Below, piece after piece: positions 20,522-26,105 of a stretch of DNA of 26,105 bases. Source of the stretch: Thermus_A sp040290245 (GTDB taxonomy: Bacteria; Deinococcota; Deinococci; Deinococcales; Thermaceae); assembly GCF_040290245.1 (NCBI RefSeq), contig NZ_PSMQ01000021.1:1-26105 (forward strand), given 5' to 3'. A program made the position numbers and the translations under genes. Positions within the stretch are counted from its first letter, which is position 1. Every line of letters begins with the position of its first letter. The notes beneath the pieces were generated by a model. The model ran no database searches. It worked only from the letters and a program-made list of their open reading frames with translations, and was not told the DNA's origin.

Positions 20522-21151
20522 TCAATCCAGGAATGGGCCCAAGGCCTCCCTTTTCAGCGCAATGAAGGCCCCATAGACCCCCTCCACCCCGGCCTCGAGG
20601 AGGGCGGAGCGGGCCCTTAAGAAGGTGGCTCCCGAGGTGAGGACGTCGTCCACGAGAAGCCAGATCCCCTGAGCCCTACCCAAGGGGCGGAAGGCGTCCA
20701 AGGGCAAGGCCCTCCTTCGGCCCAGGACCTGGCTAGGGGCGTAGCGGGCCCGGAAGAGGAGGGGAGCGGAGGGAAGGCCTAGGGCCCGGGCCAGGGCCCT
20801 GGCCAGAACCTCCGGGGGGTGGTGCCCCCGCAGGAGGGTCCGGTGCTCGAGCCCCGGAACCCAGGTCACCCCCATAAGGGGCCAGTCCCTTGCCCCTTCC
20901 GCCAAGGGAGGGGCAAGGAGATGAGCAAGCCCCCTTCGGCCTCCGTACTTCAGAGCCCGGGCCAGGCCGCCATACTGGGCATAGGAACCAAGGTAGACCG
21001 CCTCCGCCCCAAAAAGCCTCGCCCGATGGGGCCTAAGCCCCTTCCGGCAGGCCGAACAGAGGAGGGGCCGGTCCAACCTGCCCCCACACCCCGGGCAGGT
21101 ATGCCCTAGAAGGGCCTCAAAGAAGGCCAAGAGCCCGTCGGATCCCCTCAT
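20522..21151 (-). CDS. comF: ComF family protein (phosphoribosyltransferase-like, competence-associated)
   Basis: ComF proteins are needed for natural transformation in studied species, acting on incoming single-stranded DNA at the inner face of the membrane. Thermus is highly transformable. The 209-residue protein begins with a four-cysteine zinc site (C19, C22, C32, C35) and ends with a type I phosphoribosyltransferase domain having the PRPP loop LLVDDVLTSGAT at 165-176. The middle PGLEHRTLLRGHHPPEVLARAL corresponds to the usual RGFNQ-type segment but with altered residues. The start at ATG 21151 overlaps the end of mtnA by 35 nt. An internal start after the overlap would cost residues before the zinc site, so the long start is kept. 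DUF4258 follows after 24 nt. Confidence 0.88.
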   Translation of the reverse strand: MRGSDGLLAFFEALLGHTCPGCGGRLDRPLLCSACRKGLRPHRARLFGAEAVYLGSYAQYGGLARALKYGGRRGLAHLLAPPLAEGARDWPLMGVTWVPGLEHRTLLRGHHPPEVLARALARALGLPSAPLLFRARYAPSQVLGRRRALPLDAFRPLGRAQGIWLLVDDVLTSGATFLRARSALLEAGVEGVYGAFIALKREALGPFLD

Positions 21152-22109
21152 GGAAGGGTGGATAGATCACCCCCTTTTCCGTGATGACGCCCGTGAGGAG
21201 GGTATGGGGGGTCAGGTCAAAGGCGGGGTGGTAGGCGGGAAACCCCTCGGGAGCGATCGGCCGGCCCATGAGGCGGGTCACCTCCTCAGGAGGGCGCTCC
21301 TCAATGGGAATCCCTTCCCCGCTTTCCAGGCTTGGGTCCACGGAGGAAAGGGGCAAAGCCGCGTAGAAGGGCACCCCATGGTGGTGGGCCAGGACGGCCA
21401 GGGCGTAGGTGCCGATCTTGTTGGCGAAATCCCCGTTGAGCGCCATCCGGTCCACCCCCACCACCACCGCGTCCACCTCGCCCCTTTTCATGAGGAAACC
21501 CGCCATGTTGTCCGCGATCAAGGTGGCGGGCACCCCTGAGCGCATGAGCTCCCAAGCGGTGAGCCGGGCCCCCTGGAGGTAGGGCCGGGTCTCGTCCACC
21601 CAGACGTGCCGCACCCTTCCCCGCCGGAAGCCCTCCACGATGGCCCCCAAGGCCGTGCCATACCCCCCGGTGGCCAGGGGGCCGGTGTTGCAGTGGGTGA
21701 GGACCTGCCCCAAGAGGACCTCCGCCCCGAAGCGGCTGATGGCGGCCTCCGCCTCCTCCACCTCGTGCCAGAGGGCGTAGGCCGCCTGGAGGGTGGCCTC
21801 GAGGTCTTTCCAGAAAGGCCGCAGCCGGTCCAGGGCGTAAAAGAGGTTGACCGCGGTGGGGCGGCTTTGGCGGAGGAGCCGGTCCGCCTCCTCCAAGTCC
21901 TCCCCCTTCAGGTGGGCCAGGACCATGCCGAAGGCGGCAGAGACCCCGATGGCCGGGGCCCCTCGGACCACCATCCTCCGGATGGCCTCCGCCATCTCCC
22001 GGGCGGTTTGGACGGGCACCCAGACCTCCTCAAAGGGGAGTCTCCTCTGGTCCAGAAGCCAAAAGGTGCCGTTTTTCAGGTCCTCGCGAAAGGGCAAAAC
22101 CCGCTCCAC
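21117..22109 (-). CDS. mtnA: S-methyl-5-thioribose-1-phosphate isomerase
   Basis: MtnA isomerises methylthioribose 1-phosphate to methylthioribulose 1-phosphate in the methionine salvage pathway. The 330 residues carry RGAPAIGVSAA (49-59), CNTGPLATGGYGTALG (140-155) with catalytic C140, DETRPYLQGARLTAWEL (172-188) and IADNMAGFLM (198-207), plus the catalytic aspartate in VGVDRMALNGDFANKIGTY (D220). These separate it from the related eIF2B subunits. The start is GTG 22109; TAGACT (22121-22116) ends 6 nt before it, suggesting leaderless initiation separate from the upstream dehydrogenase genes. comF overlaps the 3' end. Other methionine salvage genes are not in this window. Confidence 0.94.
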   Translation of the reverse strand: MERVLPFREDLKNGTFWLLDQRRLPFEEVWVPVQTAREMAEAIRRMVVRGAPAIGVSAAFGMVLAHLKGEDLEEADRLLRQSRPTAVNLFYALDRLRPFWKDLEATLQAAYALWHEVEEAEAAISRFGAEVLLGQVLTHCNTGPLATGGYGTALGAIVEGFRRGRVRHVWVDETRPYLQGARLTAWELMRSGVPATLIADNMAGFLMKRGEVDAVVVGVDRMALNGDFANKIGTYALAVLAHHHGVPFYAALPLSSVDPSLESGEGIPIEERPPEEVTRLMGRPIAPEGFPAYHPAFDLTPHTLLTGVITEKGVIYPPFHEGIRRALGLL

Positions 22110-22115
22110 ACGCTG

Positions 22116-22121
22116 AGTCTA
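22116..22121 (-). promoter_or_regulatory. Leaderless-type -10 of mtnA
   Basis: TAGACT on the minus strand ends 6 nt before the GTG at 22109. It lies in the 29-nt gap after the aldose dehydrogenase gene, next to a short AAGGG...CCCTT hairpin (about 22121-22138) that could be a weak terminator for that gene. Confidence 0.45.
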
Positions 22122-22138
22122 AGGGAAAAGGCGCCCTT

Positions 22139-23203
22139 CTATTGGCCCGAAGGTCTGAACATCAGAATACGGTCGTCCCCTTCCCGCACCCGGCCCCGGC
22201 CGTCCCGGTTGGAGGTGGTGAGGTAGAGCGCGCCATCCGGCCCCAGCTGGACCTCCCGCAGCCTTCCATAGCCGGAAAGGACCGTCTCAGCCCGAAGGAC
22301 CCGGTAAACCCCACCTTGGCCTTCCAGAACAAGCCGCACCAGGGCCTCCCCCCTAAGCCCCGCCACGTACAGGCTTCCCCCGAGGTAGGCCAGGTTGCCC
22401 GGGGGAAACCCCGAGGGCCAGAGGTACAAAGGATCCCGGTACTGGGGATCGCGGCCATACCCCACCACCCGGGGCCAACCGTAATTCCCTCCTTTCACGA
22501 TAACGTTGACCTCGTCGTGCCCAAAGCCCTGCTCCCCGCTTGGCCCGTGCTCGCTGGAAAAAAGCGCCCCCTCTCCCCAGGCCAGGCCCTGCGGGTTCCG
22601 ATGACCAAAGGAGTAGATCTCCCCTCGCGCCCCCGGCCGGTCTAGGAAAGGGTTGTCGGGCGCGGGCCGGCCCTCGGGGTCTATCCGGAGGATCTTCCCC
22701 CCGAGGGAGGAAAGGTCCTGGGCAAGCTCCCGCTGGTAGACCTCCCCCGTGGTGACGTACAGGTACCCATCCGGGCCAAACGCGATCCGCCCGCCCGAAT
22801 GGAGACCATGTTCGGCTGCAGGAATGCCGTCCAGGATCACCCGGTCCACCACCCCCCGCTCCCCCTGGTGGCGGAGGCGCAGGACCTGGTTCCTGAGCCG
22901 ACCTCCCTCGAGGACCGTCCGGTAGACATACACGTAAGGGACGCGGGGAAAGCCTGGATGGAGGGCCAGCCCCAAAAGCCCAGACTCCCCCCGGGCGTAG
23001 ACCGCCACCTCCGCGTAGGTCTGAACCCGGCCCATCCGGACGAGCCGAATCCGGCCAGGCCTTTCCGTCACCAGGATCCCCCCATCCGGCAAGAACGCCA
23101 GCGCCCAGGGAACCTCCAGGCCCCTGGCCACCTCCTCCACCTGAAGGGCCTGAGCCAAGCCACAAGCCAGCAGGAAACCCAGCCAGCCAAGCCCCCTTCC
23201 CAT
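22139..23203 (-). CDS. Exported PQQ-dependent aldose sugar dehydrogenase (soluble GDH/Asd family)
   Basis: A six-bladed beta-propeller quinoprotein of 354 residues, of the Asd/YliI/soluble glucose dehydrogenase family, which oxidises aldoses to lactones outside the cytoplasm using PQQ. Landmarks are GLEVPWALAFLPDGGILVTER (28-48), GLLGLALHPGF (75-85), the catalytic-type histidine H135 in GLHSGGRIAFGPDGYLYVTTGE, YSFGHRNPQGLAW (197-209) and GGNYGWP (238-244). The N terminus is a signal peptide: a short basic start, a hydrophobic run to residue 17, then either a lipobox-like LLAC (11-14) or an AQA cleavage site (17-19). The start is ATG 23203. It lies 15 nt after tdh on the same strand. No PQQ synthesis gene is in the window. 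Confidence 0.88.
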   Translation of the reverse strand: MGRGLGWLGFLLACGLAQALQVEEVARGLEVPWALAFLPDGGILVTERPGRIRLVRMGRVQTYAEVAVYARGESGLLGLALHPGFPRVPYVYVYRTVLEGGRLRNQVLRLRHQGERGVVDRVILDGIPAAEHGLHSGGRIAFGPDGYLYVTTGEVYQRELAQDLSSLGGKILRIDPEGRPAPDNPFLDRPGARGEIYSFGHRNPQGLAWGEGALFSSEHGPSGEQGFGHDEVNVIVKGGNYGWPRVVGYGRDPQYRDPLYLWPSGFPPGNLAYLGGSLYVAGLRGEALVRLVLEGQGGVYRVLRAETVLSGYGRLREVQLGPDGALYLTTSNRDGRGRVREGDDRILMFRPSGQ

Positions 23204-23218
23204 GACCCCATTATGCCC

Positions 23219-24253
23219 TTAGGCTCGAGGGTCCAAGATGACCTTCACCGCCCGGCCAGAGGCCAGAAGCTCGAAGGCCTCCTGGTACCGGCTCATGGGG
23301 AAGCGGTGGGTGATCAGGGGCGTAAGGTCCACCCGGCCCGAGTAGACGAGGGCCGTGCCCTCAATCCAGGTCCGCCAAAGCCGCCGGCCGGCAATGCCGA
23401 AAAGGGTCACCCCCCGCATGACCAGCTCCCCCGCCAGATCGAACCGGATGGGATCGGAAGGGATGCCCAGGATCCGGGCCTCTCCCCCGGGAAGAAGGGC
23501 CGAAAGCCCCTGGTGAATGGCCTGCTCGTTTCCGGAAAACTCCAAAAGCACCTCCACCCCACCCCCGGTCATCCCCCGGGCCACCTCCACCGGGTCCCCC
23601 TCCAAAGGGTTAATCACCCGGTCCGCCCCCAGGCGGCGGGCAAAGTCCAGGCGGTAGGGGTTGACGTCCGTGACCAGAATGGGCCCGGCCCCGCTCGAGC
23701 GGGCCACCAGGGTGGCCATAAGGCCGATGGGCCCTGCCCCAGTGATAAGGACGCTTTTCCCCGAAACTCCGCTGCCCGCAAAAACCGTGTGGACGGCGTT
23801 TCCGAAAGGCTCAAGAACCGCGCCCACCTCGAAGGGGAGCCCCTTGGGGTTCACCCAAGCGTTTTCCGCGGGGACCACCGCGTACTCGGCGAACCCCCCG
23901 TTCCGGTCCACCCCCAGGATCTCGGTGTTCAGGCAGACGTGGGCGTTTCCCACCCGGCAGGCGGGGCAGGTGTGGCAGACCACGTGGCTCTCGAGGCTCA
24001 CATGGTCCCCCACCTGGGGCTTCTTCACCCCCGGGCCCACCGCCTCCACCACCCCGCTAAACTCATGCCCCGTGATCAAAGGGGGGCGGATCCGCCCCTG
24101 GGCCCAGGCGTCCCACCGATAGATGTGAAGATCAGTGCCGCAGATGCTCGCCGCCTCCACCCGGACCAGGATCTCCCCAGGGCCCGGGGTAGGCGTGGGG
24201 ACCTCCACAAGCTCGAGGCCCCTTCCCTGTTTGGTCTTGGCCAGCGCACGCAT
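23219..24253 (-). CDS. tdh: L-threonine 3-dehydrogenase (zinc-dependent MDR family)
   Basis: TDH oxidises L-threonine with NAD+ to 2-amino-3-ketobutyrate. The 344-residue protein has the medium-chain dehydrogenase plan: catalytic zinc ligands C38, H63 and E64 (SICGTDLH, TGHEFSG), structural zinc cysteines C93, C96, C99 and C107, the Rossmann motif ITGAGPIGLMA (170-180), and the TDH-type stretches EPFGNAVHTV and ILGIPSDPIRFDL. It is close in sequence and length to T. thermophilus TDH as remembered. ATG 24253 matches that protein's MRALAK start. The alternative ATG 24265 adds four residues and has GAGGGG at normal distance, and TAGGAT between could be a -10. kbl, the usual next enzyme, is not here. 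Confidence 0.92.
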   Translation of the reverse strand: MRALAKTKQGRGLELVEVPTPTPGPGEILVRVEAASICGTDLHIYRWDAWAQGRIRPPLITGHEFSGVVEAVGPGVKKPQVGDHVSLESHVVCHTCPACRVGNAHVCLNTEILGVDRNGGFAEYAVVPAENAWVNPKGLPFEVGAVLEPFGNAVHTVFAGSGVSGKSVLITGAGPIGLMATLVARSSGAGPILVTDVNPYRLDFARRLGADRVINPLEGDPVEVARGMTGGGVEVLLEFSGNEQAIHQGLSALLPGGEARILGIPSDPIRFDLAGELVMRGVTLFGIAGRRLWRTWIEGTALVYSGRVDLTPLITHRFPMSRYQEAFELLASGRAVKVILDPRA

Positions 24254-24273
24254 ACCCGTGCCCATCCTACCCC

Positions 24274-26105
24274 TCAGAACCTGTAGGAAAGCCCTATGCT
24301 GAACCGGCTGGCCTCATTGGACTCGAGGTTCAAAAGGAGATCCAGGCTGGGGGTGAGGCTATAGCCCAGACCAAGAATGGTCCGGGGCTTGTCCGACAAG
24401 GTGGTGGAAAAGGTGAGGGAAAAGCCGTCCCGCCGGTATTCCGCAGCCACCGCCTGGGTCCCGCGGAGGTCCACTTGATAGCCCAGGAAGAGCTCTGGGG
24501 TCAGGTACTTGCCCAGGGTAAACCGGGTCTCCCCCAGCCTGCCCCCCTGAAAGACGGGGGTTTCCACCTGGAAGCGGTCTAGTCCCAGGGCACGGGAAAA
24601 CTCCCGCTCCAGCTGGCCCAGGAGGAAGTTCTGGAAGGCCGCCCCTAAGACCGTCTGGGGCACGGTCTCGGTTAACCGGGTGACATCCGTGGTTCCCAGG
24701 GTGAGAAGGGCGTAGATCTGCAAGGTGTCCAAGGGGGGGTCGGAAGTGAACCGGGGGTTTAGCTTCAACCTCACCCGATCATTCTCCCGAACGAAGCTGC
24801 CCTCCGCTTCCAGGCGCACGGCATACCCCCGGACCGTGCTTTTGGCCACCAGGTGGACCTCGGGGAGGAGGCCCCCTTGCGGGGTAAAGCGGGCGTAGCT
24901 GGCCTGGGGATCCAAGGTAAACACCTGGTCCCAAAGGCGGAAGCTCCCCCAAAGGGCCCGCACCTCCCCCGTGAGGTAGGGGTTCTGGTAAGGGCCCTGG
25001 AGGTAGGCCTCGCCGTAAAGCTCCCCCTGGGCCAAGGCCTCCTGGATGACCACCCCCCGCTCCGCCCGCAGGCGGAGGCTTTCGAAGACCAAGGGAACCC
25101 GGTCTGAGGCCTCCTCCCCCTTGGATGCAGGGAGGGTCAACTCCTTTGCCCCCTGGGGAAGGCCAAGCCGGGCCTTTACGACCTCCAGGTCGCCCGTAAG
25201 GTGATAGACCCCTTTGTCCTCATACAAAAAGGCGCTCCGAATGTTCACAAGCCCTTCCAGAAGGTAGTACCGGGGAAGCTGCACGGGCAAGGAACCGTAG
25301 GCGGCCATCCGCAAGGGGTAGGCGGTGCCTTGAGCCAGGGCCTGGGCGTACCGGACCTCCAGGCCATAGCCCGGGTAGCGGAAGGCCACAAAGAAGGGCT
25401 CCTCTTCCTTAAGCCCAGGGACCGCAAGCCTTCCTCGAGCGGAAAGGGTGAAGCTTTTGAGGTTACCCTCCAGGCCCAAAACCCCTTTTCCGGGAAAAGG
25501 CTTAAGCAGGGCAACCTCCCCCTCCGCCTGGGCCCCGCCGTTCAAGCGGAGCGTCCCCTTGGGCAGATACCCCTCCACCGGGCCCAGCTTGAAGCGGAAC
25601 GCCTCGAGGGCCACCGAAAGGGCTTCGGTTCCGTTCTGCTTTACCAGGTAAAACTCCACACTCCCGCTGCCCTCCGGAACGTAGGGCCTAAGGGCGGGCA
25701 CCACCTGGAGCACAGGGGTAAAGACCGTGTCCTTTAGGGAAAGCCGAAGATCCGCCCCCTCGCGGCTCCAGTAGCCTCCGCCTTTCCAGGTGCCCTTCCC
25801 GAAAAGGGCGAGCTCATCCACGCTGAACCGGCCTCCTTGGAACCGGAAGGCGGCCCGGCCCGAAAGCTCATCCCCTCCGCCCACGAACCGGAGGTGCTCC
25901 CCCACCAGAACCGCCTGGGCCTGCCAAAGGTCCTTGGGCCATCGAAAGCGGAAGGCCCCCGTCCAGTAGGCCTCCCCCTCCAAGGGCCCCGTCAGCGCGG
26001 CCAAGAGGGCGTGCAGCGGGAAGGCCTGGGTTCTGCCTGCCCCCTCCAGGACCCCATCCTTATAGGCGAGCCGGAAACGGCTCTGGCCCAGCTGACCCTC
26101 CCCCT
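24274..26105 (-). CDS. TamB/DUF490-like translocation and assembly module protein, C-terminal part (5' end outside window)
   Basis: The minus-strand frame is open to the right window edge, giving about 610 residues of a larger protein. It is rich in repeated beta-strand pairs (for example GEAYLQGPYQNPYLTGEVRA and LWGSFRLWDQVFTLDP), as in AsmA/TamB lipid-transfer or outer-membrane-assembly proteins. It ends in a TamB C-terminal domain: LDTLQIYALLTLGTTDVTRL, a helix-like TVLGAAFQNFLLGQLEREFS, then TRFTLGKYLTPELFLGYQVDL and a final SIGLSYRF. TamB spans the periplasm of diderm bacteria, and Thermus has an outer membrane. The terminal aromatic residue after alternating hydrophobics resembles an outer-membrane beta-signal. 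tdh begins about 20 nt downstream. The N-terminal anchor cannot be seen. Confidence 0.82.
   Translation of the reverse strand, partial: GEGQLGQSRFRLAYKDGVLEGAGRTQAFPLHALLAALTGPLEGEAYWTGAFRFRWPKDLWQAQAVLVGEHLRFVGGGDELSGRAAFRFQGGRFSVDELALFGKGTWKGGGYWSREGADLRLSLKDTVFTPVLQVVPALRPYVPEGSGSVEFYLVKQNGTEALSVALEAFRFKLGPVEGYLPKGTLRLNGGAQAEGEVALLKPFPGKGVLGLEGNLKSFTLSARGRLAVPGLKEEEPFFVAFRYPGYGLEVRYAQALAQGTAYPLRMAAYGSLPVQLPRYYLLEGLVNIRSAFLYEDKGVYHLTGDLEVVKARLGLPQGAKELTLPASKGEEASDRVPLVFESLRLRAERGVVIQEALAQGELYGEAYLQGPYQNPYLTGEVRALWGSFRLWDQVFTLDPQASYARFTPQGGLLPEVHLVAKSTVRGYAVRLEAEGSFVRENDRVRLKLNPRFTSDPPLDTLQIYALLTLGTTDVTRLTETVPQTVLGAAFQNFLLGQLEREFSRALGLDRFQVETPVFQGGRLGETRFTLGKYLTPELFLGYQVDLRGTQAVAAEYRRDGFSLTFSTTLSDKPRTILGLGYSLTPSLDLLLNLESNEASRFSIGLSYRF

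Noticed and set aside
22799..24286. 495-codon plus-strand open frame
   Set aside because: Antisense to the dehydrogenase genes, both of which have clear catalytic motifs. The translated product is Pro/His/Gly-rich noise.
1..26105. Mobile elements, CRISPR arrays, att sites or a replication origin
   Set aside because: No transposase or integrase motif, no evenly spaced repeats and no DnaA-box cluster was seen. tRNA-His and tRNA-Leu are intact, and I saw no partial tRNA copy nearby.

Overview
The window is chromosomal DNA from a Thermus species. It is very GC-rich (roughly two thirds G+C by eye), codons end in G or C, and genes are packed with tiny gaps or overlaps. Several products (PanD, TrmI, threonine dehydrogenase, ClpP) match Thermus thermophilus proteins as I remember them. 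Several genes have a -10 hexamer only 6-8 nt before the start codon, as in leaderless Thermus/Deinococcus transcripts. I see no insertion sequence, prophage, CRISPR array or rRNA. One 123-base run of N (18266-18388) is an assembly gap.

Layout. On the left, on the minus strand, are the N-terminal part of a PabB/TrpE-like chorismate enzyme (cut by the window edge) and cobalamin-dependent methionine synthase metH. Divergent from metH is nicotinate phosphoribosyltransferase pncB, whose 3' end overlaps that of clpX. The minus-strand block 5543-9166 reads rhodanese-like protein, tRNA-His(GTG), tRNA-Leu(TAG), trigger factor, clpP, clpX: a chaperone/protease cluster behind two tRNA genes. On the plus strand follow carB, darA (c-di-AMP-binding PII-like protein), trmI (tRNA m1A58 methyltransferase), rqcH (NFACT ribosome-quality-control factor), panD, a UbiA prenyltransferase (probably menaquinone synthesis) and a UPF0340 protein. 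A class V aminotransferase lies on the minus strand. Around the gap are small unidentified plus-strand ORFs and a small membrane protein, then a Nudix ADP-ribose pyrophosphatase and ribF. The right end is a minus-strand run, in transcription order tamB-like (cut by the edge), tdh, a PQQ-type aldose dehydrogenase, mtnA, comF and a DUF4258 gene.

How the genes work together. Most are housekeeping genes for cofactors (NAD, FAD, pantothenate, menaquinone, folate/B12-linked methionine, methionine salvage), pyrimidine/arginine precursor supply, and translation or protein quality control. Trigger factor, ClpXP and RqcH together cover nascent-chain folding, stalled-ribosome rescue and degradation.

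The most interesting point is carB-darA. CarB's C-terminal effector domain appears about 40 residues short and lacks the usual nucleotide-binding loop, while the c-di-AMP/PII-like receptor begins inside the carB stop codon. No clearly novel multi-gene system is visible. The remaining unexplained pieces are 226-453, the ORFs beside the gap, and a DUF4258 gene behind comF.
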